Below are positions 45,719 through 55,813 of a stretch of 64,000 nucleotides of DNA, one piece after another. Below the pieces are notes generated by a model. It saw only the letters and a list, made by a program, of their open reading frames with translations. It was not told the DNA's origin and ran no database searches. Both the position numbers and the translations under genes were made by a program. The stretch is from Clostridia bacterium (GTDB taxonomy: Bacteria; Bacillota_A; Clostridia; UBA1212; UBA1255). How positions within the stretch are numbered: position 1 is the first letter of the stretch; each line of letters starts with the position of its first letter. The stretch spans positions 1 through 64,000 of the forward strand of contig JAFWZH010000250.1 of assembly GCA_017522515.1 (NCBI GenBank), written 5' to 3'.

Positions 45719-46703
45719 TTTCTGCGGAATTGTCCCCTTCTGCCGCTTCGTCCAGCTGCAATTTTTCTACCACACCTTCAAGGCCCCCGGTAGATTCTTC
45801 ACCAAGCTCGTACGACGCTTTCTTCTGTCTTCTTTTAATGTCTGCGAACAAGGCTACACCTACAATGACCAGTACTGCAGAAAGCAATTGCGATACTCTT
45901 ACACTTGTGTTTCCAATGTAAAGGCTGTCCGTTCTCAAACCTTCTACCAAAGTTCTTTCTATACCGTATAAAATCATATATAAACAAAGACTCTCGCCCT
46001 CGTGCTTTTCCCATTTTTTGCGATATATCATCATAAATGCAAACGCTGCAAAACACCACAAGGACTCATATAAAAAGGTAGGATGCACCAAGGTGCCTAC
46101 GGAATACCCTTCTACGCCTTTTGCTACTTGTGTATATACCCAGTTTTCTATTTCGTTTCCCGTCATTCCCCACGGAAGTGTGGTGTATCTTCCAAAAGCC
46201 TCTTGATTAAAGAAGTTACCCCATCTGCCTATTGCCTGACCTAAAATTATGTAAGGCATTGCAAAACCGGCAACTCTTATAAATGATTGCTTTTTATATT
46301 TTGCCACACATAAAAGTGCAATCAAAGCTGCTATAACTCCGCCGTATACTGCCAATCCGCCTTCCCATACATACAGGGCTGTAATTGGTTCTTCAGCATA
46401 ATTTTCCCATTGGAATATTACATAATAAAGTCTCGCTCCTACCATTGCAGAAGGAATTGCAAATAAAATATAATCAAGAACATCGTCTTGTGTCATGCCA
46501 TGATTTTTACATGCCTTTAATCCGAGCACAATACACAGAACTACTGCAAGGCAAATAATCAAACCATACCATTTTACTTCAAAGCTACCAAGGTTAAACA
46601 CGGTATCATTTATTGGGATTCTGAGTCCCTTATCGCCAAATAATTTAGGGAATTCTACCCAACCCTTTGCCATCAAACATATATTGTCTAAGATACTGCT
46701 CAT
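45705..46703 (-). CDS. lgt: Prolipoprotein diacylglyceryl transferase
   Basis: This 332-residue membrane protein has seven spans. It transfers diacylglycerol from phosphatidylglycerol to the lipobox cysteine of prelipoproteins. The Lgt signature GQAIGRWGNFFNQEAFG near 153-169 and HPTFLYES near 205-212 are present. The length is somewhat above the usual 270-290 owing to an acidic cytosolic tail after residue 290. An AGG ribosome site precedes the ATG. Nearby lipoprotein genes include the L,D-transpeptidase. Confidence 0.94.
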   Translation of the reverse strand: MSSILDNICLMAKGWVEFPKLFGDKGLRIPINDTVFNLGSFEVKWYGLIICLAVVLCIVLGLKACKNHGMTQDDVLDYILFAIPSAMVGARLYYVIFQWENYAEEPITALYVWEGGLAVYGGVIAALIALLCVAKYKKQSFIRVAGFAMPYIILGQAIGRWGNFFNQEAFGRYTTLPWGMTGNEIENWVYTQVAKGVEGYSVGTLVHPTFLYESLWCFAAFAFMMIYRKKWEKHEGESLCLYMILYGIERTLVEGLRTDSLYIGNTSVRVSQLLSAVLVIVGVALFADIKRRQKKASYELGEESTGGLEGVVEKLQLDEAAEGDNSAENENQ

Positions 46704-46708
46704 AAAGC

Positions 46709-47983
46709 TTACCTGCCTTTCGGTTCGACTATTGTTACTACCATTTCTTTACATAATAAATCTCTTATAAAGTCATTTACATCTGCTTCAGTTATTTTAC
46801 CATAGGCATCAAAATAGTCAAATAAGTTATAACCATCCTGATAACTGTATACCAACCCTCTTGCAATACTTGACAAAGAATCAAATACTCTTATATTGTA
46901 GCTGTAATATGCCCTTTTCAGACTCTCAAACATTTTACTGTCTATACCCATTTCAGCTATTTTTGCAATATAATCACCTATGGCTTTTTCTACTTTCTCA
47001 GGCTTTTCGGAAGCGCCCATTATTTCGTAAAAGCTATAATTTTTATTAATGTTATAACATGCGTATATAGTATAAATATCTCCGGAACGGTACATTGTAT
47101 CAACTAACTCAGACACGTAATCAAAAATCAAATCCGATGCAAAATTACCTGCTATTTTTCTTTTCAGAAACTCCGTGGAATTATATTTTGAGGAAGTATC
47201 CTTAAAACCAAAAGCAAATAAAGGGCAACTCGTATCCTTTTGGCATACGCTTCTAATGCCTGCCGGTTTTTCAGGCTCTGCAGGTTGAATTCTCTCAATT
47301 TGATTATCTGTATATTTAGGCAAGCCTGCTCTGTCTAATGCTTTTTCTATTGTTTCAACATTTACATCTCCAACTACAACAAGACACATATTATCCGGTC
47401 TGTAAAATACTTTATGACAATTATACAGTATTTCCGGAGTAATACTTCTTACTGTTTCTTCTGTACCGACTATATTAATTTTTACAGGATTGTTTTTATA
47501 TAAAAGTTTAAGGAATTCTTGATATCGGACATCATAGGGATCATCACGATACATATTAATTTCCTGTATGATAATTCCTTTTTCTTTTTCTACATTTTCC
47601 GGTGTAAAATATGGCACAAAAACTTGTTCAAACAAAATATTAAGATTTTCTTCAAAATTATCAACACAGTCGAAATAGTACGAAGTCACCAAATGGCTTG
47701 TAAAGGCATTTGCATTCGCTCCTGTTTTAGAATATTTATCAAAAATATCTCCATCCTTTTTCTCAAACATCTTATGCTCAAGAAAATGGGCAGTACCGTG
47801 AGGAACTTTTATTTTTTTACCTTCACACAAATATTCCGAATCAGCCGAACCAAATCTTGTTGTAAGATAAGCATATTTTCTACGAAAGCCTTTCTTAGGA
47901 AGAATCTGCACATATAAGCCGGAATTATGTCTAAATTCGTATATTTTCTCGTTATACATAGAAAAACAGTGCATATTAATCAT
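46709..47983 (-). CDS. YfmH-like M16 zinc peptidase
   Basis: This 424-residue protein has the inverted zinc motif HFLEH (HxxEH) near residues 66-70, with a distal Glu in GIIIQEINMYRDD near 139-151. It is the active half of an M16 pair; the partner-like domain is encoded at the 3' end of the gene directly upstream, with which it overlaps by 8 bases. In bacilli YfmF/YfmH-type proteins process modified or exported peptides. The listed ATG is at 47983; another ATG at 47974 has a more usual spacing from the AAAGGGG site. A secretion signal is absent, so it is cytosolic. Confidence 0.88.
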   Translation of the reverse strand: MINMHCFSMYNEKIYEFRHNSGLYVQILPKKGFRRKYAYLTTRFGSADSEYLCEGKKIKVPHGTAHFLEHKMFEKKDGDIFDKYSKTGANANAFTSHLVTSYYFDCVDNFEENLNILFEQVFVPYFTPENVEKEKGIIIQEINMYRDDPYDVRYQEFLKLLYKNNPVKINIVGTEETVRSITPEILYNCHKVFYRPDNMCLVVVGDVNVETIEKALDRAGLPKYTDNQIERIQPAEPEKPAGIRSVCQKDTSCPLFAFGFKDTSSKYNSTEFLKRKIAGNFASDLIFDYVSELVDTMYRSGDIYTIYACYNINKNYSFYEIMGASEKPEKVEKAIGDYIAKIAEMGIDSKMFESLKRAYYSYNIRVFDSLSSIARGLVYSYQDGYNLFDYFDAYGKITEADVNDFIRDLLCKEMVVTIVEPKGR

Positions 47984-50207
47984 CTTCCCCTTTCAAAAAA
48001 TATATTGTATCAAGCTGTATCTTTTTCGCCGCCGCAACAATATCTTCTGCCTTTACAGCTTTAATTTTTTCTATATATTCCAAAATATCTGTAATTTGAC
48101 CCATGATGTATTGATTAAAATAATATGACATCATTTGTTCTTGATGATCATTATGCGAATGCAAATCATCACAAAGCATTTTTACTGTATCATCAATTTC
48201 TTCCTTTGAAATTTCTCCGTTTTTTATTGCCTCGAGCTGTTTGTTTATAATATCAATTACAATATCTTTATTTACTGCATCTATGCCGCAAATTACATTC
48301 ATTGAGCCCTTTACACGGCTATTAAAAGCTTCTACGCCATACGCGAGACTGTTCTTTTCTCTCACATTAACAAAAAGCTTTGAGTTCTGAGATTGTCCCA
48401 AAATTGCGGTACAAACAAGAGTTGCATAATAATCTTCGGAAAGCGGGTGCGTATTTGTCCTGTAACCCATAACAAGAATTCCTTGAGTAACATCTTGCTT
48501 TTCCTCTGCTGATTTTACTTCTTCCGGTTTTATTGACAAACGTTCAACGTATGCTTCATTAAGCTTAATTTTAGACGTTTCAGCAAAATATTTCGTTGTA
48601 TATTCTGTAAGTTTCTCCGGATATTCACTGCCGCTAAAAATAATTTTAACAGGAAGATTTTTTAAAAATACATTTTTATAATAATCAAACAGCATTACCG
48701 GCGTAAGATTATCTCCGTCCTCGACTTTTCCTGCGCATCCTACGGAAAGAGGCTCATTTTCATACATTATCTGGTTTATACGCATCATTGCATATCTGTT
48801 TTTATTATTAATTATAGATTTTATGTTTATATTTTGATTTTCCCTTTCTATTTGAAAAACCTCATTTGAAAAGCCAGTCTGCCCGTCACATTCCTCTGTC
48901 AAAGGATTAAAAATCATTTCAAACAAAAAATCAATTATTTCATTTTCTGTTTCCGGTGCATCGGATAAATATTTTTTGTCTGTATATTCTGCGCGAAACT
49001 CGCAAACTTGTATTTCTTCTTTTGAGAAAATACTCCCAAATATATTTGCTCCGTACAATTCAAGATTCTTTTGGCTAATACTTCTGCGAGAAGGATGATT
49101 CTTTGTTGCAGCCGACAATACATTTGCAAGCAGACAATTTTTATAAGCCGTTTCTCTTGAAAGATTATCACAAAACAACACCTTTATAATAGATGTTTTA
49201 AATTTATCTGTGGGAATATAAAAGATTTCCACACCATTTCTCTCATAAACTTTTTGTATTCCTTCGCTCATTTCTTTTCTTTCCTTCAGATCTCTGTTTA
49301 TTTGCGCCACTAAATCCTCTACCGACGAAAATGCTATCTCGCCGCGCATTTTTTGTATAAACTCTACTTCTATATCTTGCCCGTAAAGCTCTCCTTCAAA
49401 ACCTATTAAGTACGTTTCTACTGTAATTCTTTTAATTTCTTTAAAGGTAGGGTTATTACCAATATTAGTAATACTCCTGTATACTTTGTCTCCTATATGT
49501 GTTACCGTGGCGTATACACCAAATTCCGGCAGTGCAAAGCCATCCAGTGGCACAATATTCGCCGTTGGGAAACCTAATTTCTTACCCACTTTTCTGCCGC
49601 ATTGTACTTTACCGGGGATAAAATAGTTTCGACCTGTCAGAACTTTGTAATCTATCATATTTCCGTTACGAATCAATTCTCTTAATACGGTACTTGATAC
49701 TGTCACTTCTTTTTTCTCTCTTGGCAAGAAACTTTTTATTTGCGGTATTACAATTACATCGAAACCATATTCTTCGCCTTTCTTTTTAAGTTCTTGAACA
49801 TTCCCCTTACCAAATTGTCCGTAAGAATAATCAAATCCTACCACAACTAGCTTGACTCCTAATTTCTCTATTAAAATATTTTTAATAAAATCATCAGGCG
49901 AAGTAGATGCATAATTATTATCAAAATGTTCAAGAAAAAGCTCGTCTATGCCAAGTTCTTCTGTTATTTTTATTTTTTGTTCTACTGTCATAATAACAGG
50001 TGTATGCTTGTCCTTAAAAATAACATTGTTGGGATGATTTTCAAAAGTATAAACACAAGCACTAATATTCCTGCTTCTGCATTCTTTTACTAACGTTTGA
50101 ATCAATTGAGAATGGCCTTTGTGAATGCCGTCGAAATTTCCCAAAGCAACACCGCGTGGAATTTTACTGTCTTTTATATTATCAAATTTGTTTTTGAATA
50201 TTTTCAT
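47976..50207 (-). CDS. ribF: Fusion of RibF (riboflavin kinase/FAD synthetase) and YfmF-like M16 domain
   Basis: One open frame of 743 residues joins two proteins that are normally separate. Residues 1-312 are RibF: GNFDGIHKGHSQLI near 22-35 gives the adenylyltransferase HxGH, and GKKLGFPTANI near 203-213 the kinase. The enzyme turns riboflavin into FMN and FAD. Residues 313-743 match YfmF, the M16 partner lacking HxxEH (SRRSISQKNLELYGANIF), with the full length of a free YfmF. The joint is Met313, where an AAGGA stands 10 bp ahead, so internal initiation at 49271 could also give free YfmF. I start the gene at 50207 (GGGAG upstream), which overlaps feoB by 26 bases. YfmH follows directly. Confidence 0.87.
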   Translation of the reverse strand: MKIFKNKFDNIKDSKIPRGVALGNFDGIHKGHSQLIQTLVKECRSRNISACVYTFENHPNNVIFKDKHTPVIMTVEQKIKITEELGIDELFLEHFDNNYASTSPDDFIKNILIEKLGVKLVVVGFDYSYGQFGKGNVQELKKKGEEYGFDVIVIPQIKSFLPREKKEVTVSSTVLRELIRNGNMIDYKVLTGRNYFIPGKVQCGRKVGKKLGFPTANIVPLDGFALPEFGVYATVTHIGDKVYRSITNIGNNPTFKEIKRITVETYLIGFEGELYGQDIEVEFIQKMRGEIAFSSVEDLVAQINRDLKERKEMSEGIQKVYERNGVEIFYIPTDKFKTSIIKVLFCDNLSRETAYKNCLLANVLSAATKNHPSRRSISQKNLELYGANIFGSIFSKEEIQVCEFRAEYTDKKYLSDAPETENEIIDFLFEMIFNPLTEECDGQTGFSNEVFQIERENQNINIKSIINNKNRYAMMRINQIMYENEPLSVGCAGKVEDGDNLTPVMLFDYYKNVFLKNLPVKIIFSGSEYPEKLTEYTTKYFAETSKIKLNEAYVERLSIKPEEVKSAEEKQDVTQGILVMGYRTNTHPLSEDYYATLVCTAILGQSQNSKLFVNVREKNSLAYGVEAFNSRVKGSMNVICGIDAVNKDIVIDIINKQLEAIKNGEISKEEIDDTVKMLCDDLHSHNDHQEQMMSYYFNQYIMGQITDILEYIEKIKAVKAEDIVAAAKKIQLDTIYFLKGEDD

Positions 50208-52380
50208 TGCATTTTTTGCTCCCGTTACAAATATTATGTGTACATAATCCACACGCATGGCAGTCTTTACATTTTGCCTTAAAAGAACTAATAACACAAC
50301 ACATTGCGAAAACAATGATTAAAGCTGCCAATGTATACGGGAAATATTTCCCTGTTTGATTTACAAGTACTGCAAGCATGTATGCTATCATTGTTTGATA
50401 TACTGCACTTCCCAAAGCCCATTTCCAGCCTCCGAGTTCTCTCTTCATTGCAGAAAAAGCTGCTATACAAGGCACATACAATAAAACAAAAACCAAGAAA
50501 GCATACGCAGAAGTAGGTGTTGCAAAGGTTTCCGATAAAATCACAGCGGCCTCTGCACCGGCTGTTGACGGAATTCCGTAGAAAAGGCAAATTGAAGAAA
50601 CAACCGCCTCTTTAGCTACAAGCCCACTCAATAATGAAACTGCAGCTTGCCACGTACCAAACCCGGCCGGTTTAAAAATGGGAGCTATAATCCCTCCGAT
50701 TATTCCAAGCAAACTCTCCCTGCCTTCTTGTGTGAAGTGCAATGTAAAATCAAAGCTTTGCAAAATCCACAACAAGACACTCATGCCAAATATTAGTGTG
50801 GCGGCTTTTTTTATAAAATGCTCTATTTTATCCCAAACGTGTCTAACGGTACTTTTTATTCCCGGCAGTCTATATGGAGGCAACTCTAAAAGAAAAGACG
50901 TATTCTGTTTCTTAAAGAGTATATTTTTAAACAAAATTGCGGATAATATACCGCAGATTATTCCCAGGACATAAAGAATGAGAACAAGAAACCCTCTATA
51001 ACAAGGAAAAAAAATCTGCGATATAAATCCGTATATAGGAAGCTTTGCGGAACATGATATAAATGGAACAAGCAATACTGTCATTCTTCTGTTTTTTAAA
51101 CTTTCTGTTGTTCTGGCAGCCATAACAGCCGGAACAGAACAACCAAAGCCCATCAACAATGGAATAAAAGCTTTACCTGACAGGCCAAACCTACTTAACA
51201 TTTTATCCATGATAAACGCAATTCTTGCCATATAGCCACTGTCTTCAAGTAGCGAAAGTAGACAGAACAGTATGGCAATTTGCGGCAGGAATGTAAGTAC
51301 GCCGCCTACACCGCCTATTACACCATCGACCACAAGACTTTCTACCCAATTAGGAGTATTAAACGATATTAGCAAATTTGAAACAAACCCCGCCAATAAA
51401 TCCCCAACTATATACGAAACGCTCCTTTGAAGGAATGCTCCAATAGTAGAAAATGTAATCGTAAATACTGCGAACATTATTAAAATAAATATCGGAATAG
51501 CCAGGTATTTATTTGTAACAATGTCATCGATTCTCTGTGTAATCGTTTTTTTGTTATTTTTTGCCTTGGTGACAGATGCCCTGACAGCCTTTTCTATATA
51601 TCGGTATCGACTGTCAATTACCATGCTTTCTCTGTCGCCTTTTTCATTTGACCCTTCATATTCTTCAGCGAGTCTTTCTATCTTGTCAGAATCCGCTTTT
51701 GAAAGTTGAAGTTTCTTTTGGATGTGCATGTCACCCTCTAATATTTTAATCGAAACCCAGTGAGTTGGCAAGCATTGTTTTTTTGCATATGGATTTAATA
51801 TAATATCCATTCTTCTGTGAACCGAACGAGTAAATTCGTCATAAACTTTTTCCGGCTCCATAACATTGTTTTTCTTGGCCTGTCTTATGGCTTCTTTTAT
51901 AACGTCCCGTACTCCTTCCCCTGTTTTTGCAGTAATGGGTACAATTGGAATGTTAAAAAATTTTGACAAAAGACCTATGTTTATTTTATCGCCCCGCGCA
52001 TGCACTTCATCCATCATGTTTAAAGCAACCACAACAGGTCTTTCCATTTCCAAGAGCTGAACGCTCAAGTAAAGATTGCGCTCAATATTTGTAGCATCTA
52101 CAATATTTACTACAACCTCAGGCTTTTCTTTAACAAGGTAGTCTGCAGCAACAATTTCTTCCAGGGAGTATGGAGATAATGAATAAATCCCCGGTAGGTC
52201 AACCAAAGTAATGTCATAATCAGGCTGTATTGATTTTTTGACCTTACCTTCTTTCTTTTCTACGGTAACTCCCGGTCTGTTTCCCACATATTGGTTGCTG
52301 CCCGTCAAATAATTAAAGAAAGTGGTCTTTCCGCTGTTCGGATTACCTACCAAAGCCATTTTAAGATTTTTCGACTCCAT
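50182..52380 (-). CDS. feoB: Ferrous iron transporter FeoB
   Basis: This is a 732-residue protein. The G domain has GNPNSGKTT near 12-20 (G1), DLPGIYSLS near 60 (G3) and NMMDE near 119-123 (G4). A helical regulatory part leads to the membrane region with paired gates: FCLLSLLEDSGYMAR and FGCSVPAVMAARTTE in the first half, KEAVVSSI in the second. A short tail holds cysteines (CKDCHACGLC), possibly metal binding. It imports Fe(II). No FeoA gene lies adjacent, although FeoA may be elsewhere. An AGAGGTGA site precedes the ATG. Confidence 0.96.
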   Translation of the reverse strand: MESKNLKMALVGNPNSGKTTFFNYLTGSNQYVGNRPGVTVEKKEGKVKKSIQPDYDITLVDLPGIYSLSPYSLEEIVAADYLVKEKPEVVVNIVDATNIERNLYLSVQLLEMERPVVVALNMMDEVHARGDKINIGLLSKFFNIPIVPITAKTGEGVRDVIKEAIRQAKKNNVMEPEKVYDEFTRSVHRRMDIILNPYAKKQCLPTHWVSIKILEGDMHIQKKLQLSKADSDKIERLAEEYEGSNEKGDRESMVIDSRYRYIEKAVRASVTKAKNNKKTITQRIDDIVTNKYLAIPIFILIMFAVFTITFSTIGAFLQRSVSYIVGDLLAGFVSNLLISFNTPNWVESLVVDGVIGGVGGVLTFLPQIAILFCLLSLLEDSGYMARIAFIMDKMLSRFGLSGKAFIPLLMGFGCSVPAVMAARTTESLKNRRMTVLLVPFISCSAKLPIYGFISQIFFPCYRGFLVLILYVLGIICGILSAILFKNILFKKQNTSFLLELPPYRLPGIKSTVRHVWDKIEHFIKKAATLIFGMSVLLWILQSFDFTLHFTQEGRESLLGIIGGIIAPIFKPAGFGTWQAAVSLLSGLVAKEAVVSSICLFYGIPSTAGAEAAVILSETFATPTSAYAFLVFVLLYVPCIAAFSAMKRELGGWKWALGSAVYQTMIAYMLAVLVNQTGKYFPYTLAALIIVFAMCCVISSFKAKCKDCHACGLCTHNICNGSKKCNENIQKQI

Positions 52381-52433
52381 AAACTCACCTCTGAGATACA
52401 GTATATTTACATACTGTTCTCAAATATGACTTA

Positions 52434-53840
52434 TCAGTCTATATAATCCCTCAATTTCTTACTGCGACTGGGATGACGAAGTTTTCTTAAAGCTTTTGCC
52501 TCAATCTGTCTTATACGTTCTCTTGTAACGTTAAACACTTTACCAACTTCTTCCAATGTTCTCTGACATCCGTCATCAAGACCGAATCTAAGTCTCAAAA
52601 CTTTTTGTTCTCTGCTGGTTAATGTCTCAAGTACCTCCATAAGCTGTTCGCGAAGTAATATAGCCGCTGCACTTTCCGAAGGTGCAGGAGCATCATCATC
52701 AGGAATAAAATCGCCTATATGGCTGTCTTCTTCTTCACCTACAGGTGTTTCAAGAGAAACGGGATCCTGTGATATTTTCATAATTTCACGAACCTTGTCC
52801 ACAGGCATATTCATTTCTTGTGCTATTTGCTCCGGGGTTGGATCTTTACCTAACTCTTGTGAAAGCTGTCTTGAAACTCTACCCAATTTATGAATTGTTT
52901 CTACCATATGAACAGGAATACGAATAGTACGTGCCTGGTCCGCTATAGCTCTTGTAATCGCTTGACGAATCCACCATGTAGCATAAGTACTGAATTTATA
53001 TCCTTTTCTATAGTCGAATTTTTCTACCGCTTTGAGCAAGCCCAAATTTCCTTCTTGAATGAGATCTAAGAACTGCATTCCTTTGCCCACATAACGTTTT
53101 GCTATACTTACAACTAATCTCAGATTTGCTTCATTAAGTCTGTCCTTTGCTATTTCGTCGCCATGCTCAATTCTAATAGCCAACTCCACCTCTTCTTCTG
53201 CTGTAAGAAGAGGTACCTTGCCTATTTCTTTTAAATACATTCTAACATGATCTTCAAGACCGACACCCTCTGCCAAGGACTCAAGATCCTCAACATATTG
53301 CTTATTTGCCTCAGTATTGGAAACATCGTAATCTCCGACAACAGCAATACCTACTCTTTCTGCCACCTCGTAAATCTTGTCTATGATTTCAGGTTCTAAA
53401 TCAGTTTCGTCGAGGACCGCATTTATTTCATCAAAAGTCATAGAGCCCTTTATTTTGCTCTTTTCAAAGAGAGCAATTACCAATGGTTCGTCATTAAAGG
53501 CAGCTTTGTCTTCTTTTGTTAAAATGGGATTTGCAATAAAATCATTTTCTTCATAATCTTCAATACCATCATTATCTTCTGAGATAGAATCATCAACATT
53601 AACATCAATATCTGCGTCTATATCAATATCAAAGTCAATCGCTTCTTCTATGTTTTCAAGGTTGTCCGGTTCTTCGATTTCAAACAAATCAATATCTTCA
53701 GGTTCTTCTTCATCATCAATAATATCAATTTTCTCGTTCTCATCATCTGCAAAAACATCATCCAAATCTTTTGATACTTCTATTGCATCATTTTCTTTTA
53801 AACTATCCTGTTCCTTTTGAGCCTTCTTCTTAGTTGCCAT
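52434..53840 (-). CDS. rpoD: Primary sigma factor with acidic N-terminal region
   Basis: This is a 468-residue protein. Sigma region 2 carries [18 protein letters not shown] near 249-266 and [20 protein letters not shown] near 283-302. Region 3 follows, and region 4.2 has [20 protein letters not shown] near 430-449. It recognises TTGACA/TATAAT promoters, matching the promoters found here. Residues 25-110 are strikingly rich in Asp and Glu, with alternating Asp-Ile pairs near 70-80, beyond the short region 1.1 usual in Firmicutes. It overlaps dnaG by 11 bases in the classical dnaG-rpoD pair. Confidence 0.96.
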   Translation of the reverse strand: MATKKKAQKEQDSLKENDAIEVSKDLDDVFADDENEKIDIIDDEEEPEDIDLFEIEEPDNLENIEEAIDFDIDIDADIDVNVDDSISEDNDGIEDYEENDFIANPILTKEDKAAFNDEPLVIALFEKSKIKGSMTFDEINAVLDETDLEPEIIDKIYEVAERVGIAVVGDYDVSNTEANKQYVEDLESLAEGVGLEDHVRMYLKEIGKVPLLTAEEEVELAIRIEHGDEIAKDRLNEANLRLVVSIAKRYVGKGMQFLDLIQEGNLGLLKAVEKFDYRKGYKFSTYATWWIRQAITRAIADQARTIRIPVHMVETIHKLGRVSRQLSQELGKDPTPEQIAQEMNMPVDKVREIMKISQDPVSLETPVGEEEDSHIGDFIPDDDAPAPSESAAAILLREQLMEVLETLTSREQKVLRLRFGLDDGCQRTLEEVGKVFNVTRERIRQIEAKALRKLRHPSRSKKLRDYID

Positions 53841-55692
53841 TTTTGTACTTCATCCTTTCTTTGATTATAGCAGCTGCTTCCCTAACAAGGGCACTTCTTT
53901 CTTCTCTACTTAAATTTGCGTCATTTATCATCTCGTTAATACATGCAAGTCTTCGCTCGCAATCAATTATTATACATTGATTTAAAATTTCCTCACATGC
54001 CTGAATGTAATCCGGTGGCCTAATCCATTTGCTTATCATATCTGTCAACATACGAACTTCTTCTTCGGTTGAATCAGTCATATCAGCAAGGACTGTTTCC
54101 ACACCTGTTTTCAAATTCTGCTCATACCTTGCACTGAGTTTCTCAAGTAGCTTCCCGTTGACTTCAGAATCATTTATTTCTTTTACCTTGCAGTAGTACT
54201 TCTCCTTTGCTTTTTTATCTTCACTCATTAGAAGTATTAATCTTTTTATATGCTTGTCCAGTTTTATTTCTTCAGGTGTCTTTTGTTTTATTTGCACCTG
54301 TTCTTCTTCCGATTGGGCTTTGTCTTTATTTGCAAGCTTTACACCTTTTATAATTTTTCTCGTTCGACTATCTGCATCTTCAGAGAAGCCTCTACTTTGC
54401 AATCTCTCTATTTCTGAAAGGAGTGCATTTTTTGATATGTTGTATTTTTTAGCAAACCAATCGGCATATAATTCTTTTTCTGCTTCTCCCGTAATACTCG
54501 CCAACACTTTAGTTGAATATTTCAAAAACATAGCTTTTGATTCTAATTGCGTCACAGGATATTTCTCTGCAATTTTGCTTATTTTATACTCCACAAGAGA
54601 TTTTGAAAGCTCTACCGCCTTATAAAAATCGTCAACACTATGTTTCCTCAAAAATTCATCGGGATCTTTGACGCTCGCATCCACTTCCGCAAGAGAAAGA
54701 ACTCTCACTCTAAAGCCCACGCCTGCTAAGATATCAAGTCCTCTCAAAGTTGCTTTTTGTCCTGCACCGTCGGCATCATATCCTATTATTACTTCATTAA
54801 AATATTTCTTTAAAAGTCTTGCTTGTGCTTGAGTTAAAGCTGTTCCTAACGATGCCACAGCCCAATTAATGCCTGCCTTGTGAAGTGCAATACAATCCAT
54901 ATAACCTTCTACTATTATCACTCTCTCCGATTGAGATTTTTTTGCAACATTTAAAGCATATAAATTATTGCCTTTACTGTATGCAGGCGTTTCGGGAGAA
55001 TTAAGATATTTGGGCATAGAATCATCCATTACTCGGCCGCCAAAAGCAATTACATTTCCTTGCACATCAAATATAGGAAATATAACTCTGTTTCTGAATT
55101 TATCGTAATATCCTCTATTATCCTTATTGGCAGTAATCAAGCCTGCTTTTTCAAGCAATTTAGGATTTGGAGCGATTGCGTTATCTGCAAAATGTTTATA
55201 TAAAGCATCAAAGCTTTCCGGTGCATAACCAAGACCAAATTGTTTCACAGTTTCAGCTCTTATACCTCTGTCATATAAATATTTTTGAGCCCTCGGAGAT
55301 TTTTTTAACGTTTCATAAAAGAATCTTGCAGCAATCTTATTTACCGCATATATATCATTTTTAATTCTTTGCTTCTCTTCTTGTTCTTTACTGACAGACT
55401 TATCCAAAACTATGCCTGCTCTATCGGCCAAAAAGCCAAGAGCCTCAACATAACTTAAGTTCTCGGCAAGCATAATAAAATTAACTACATTACCGCCCTT
55501 ACCACAACCGAAACATTTAAAAATCTGTTTACCTTCATGAACAGAGAAAGAAGGAGTTTTTTCATTATGAAAGGGGCAAAGACCGCTGTAGCCGCTTCCT
55601 TTACGTTCCAACTTCACATATTCACCTATGACATCTCCGATATCATTTTTTTCTATGATTTCATCGATTTGCTGTTGTGAAATTAAACTCAA
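53830..55692 (-). CDS. dnaG: DNA primase
   Basis: This 620-residue protein makes RNA primers at the fork. The zinc-binding domain [13 protein letters not shown] and CFGCGKGGN fall in the first 70 residues, the Toprim fold has [13 protein letters not shown] near 255-267 and [12 protein letters not shown] near 303-314, and a helicase-binding C-terminal part follows. I place the start at a TTG (55692) because AAGGGTGA stands 8 bp ahead; an earlier TTG at 55725 adds 11 residues but lacks a site. A terminator hairpin lies upstream. Confidence 0.95.
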   Translation of the reverse strand: MSLISQQQIDEIIEKNDIGDVIGEYVKLERKGSGYSGLCPFHNEKTPSFSVHEGKQIFKCFGCGKGGNVVNFIMLAENLSYVEALGFLADRAGIVLDKSVSKEQEEKQRIKNDIYAVNKIAARFFYETLKKSPRAQKYLYDRGIRAETVKQFGLGYAPESFDALYKHFADNAIAPNPKLLEKAGLITANKDNRGYYDKFRNRVIFPIFDVQGNVIAFGGRVMDDSMPKYLNSPETPAYSKGNNLYALNVAKKSQSERVIIVEGYMDCIALHKAGINWAVASLGTALTQAQARLLKKYFNEVIIGYDADGAGQKATLRGLDILAGVGFRVRVLSLAEVDASVKDPDEFLRKHSVDDFYKAVELSKSLVEYKISKIAEKYPVTQLESKAMFLKYSTKVLASITGEAEKELYADWFAKKYNISKNALLSEIERLQSRGFSEDADSRTRKIIKGVKLANKDKAQSEEEQVQIKQKTPEEIKLDKHIKRLILLMSEDKKAKEKYYCKVKEINDSEVNGKLLEKLSARYEQNLKTGVETVLADMTDSTEEEVRMLTDMISKWIRPPDYIQACEEILNQCIIIDCERRLACINEMINDANLSREERSALVREAAAIIKERMKYKNGN

Positions 55693-55744
55693 AATTTCTT
55701 CACCCTTCTGCAGAACAATTGACAACCGAATGCTTTTTGCTTAA

Positions 55745-55774
55745 CTAAAAAAGCAGTGATTTAAAACCACTACT
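55745..55774 (-). terminator. Terminator between the L,D-transpeptidase gene and dnaG
   Basis: On the minus strand a 7-bp stem (55768-55774 with 55752-55758, one G-T pair) with a 9-base loop precedes a T-run. Confidence 0.75.
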
Positions 55775-55813
55775 ATGTTATACGACACGATTTTCAAAAA
55801 TCCTCTTTTTTAT

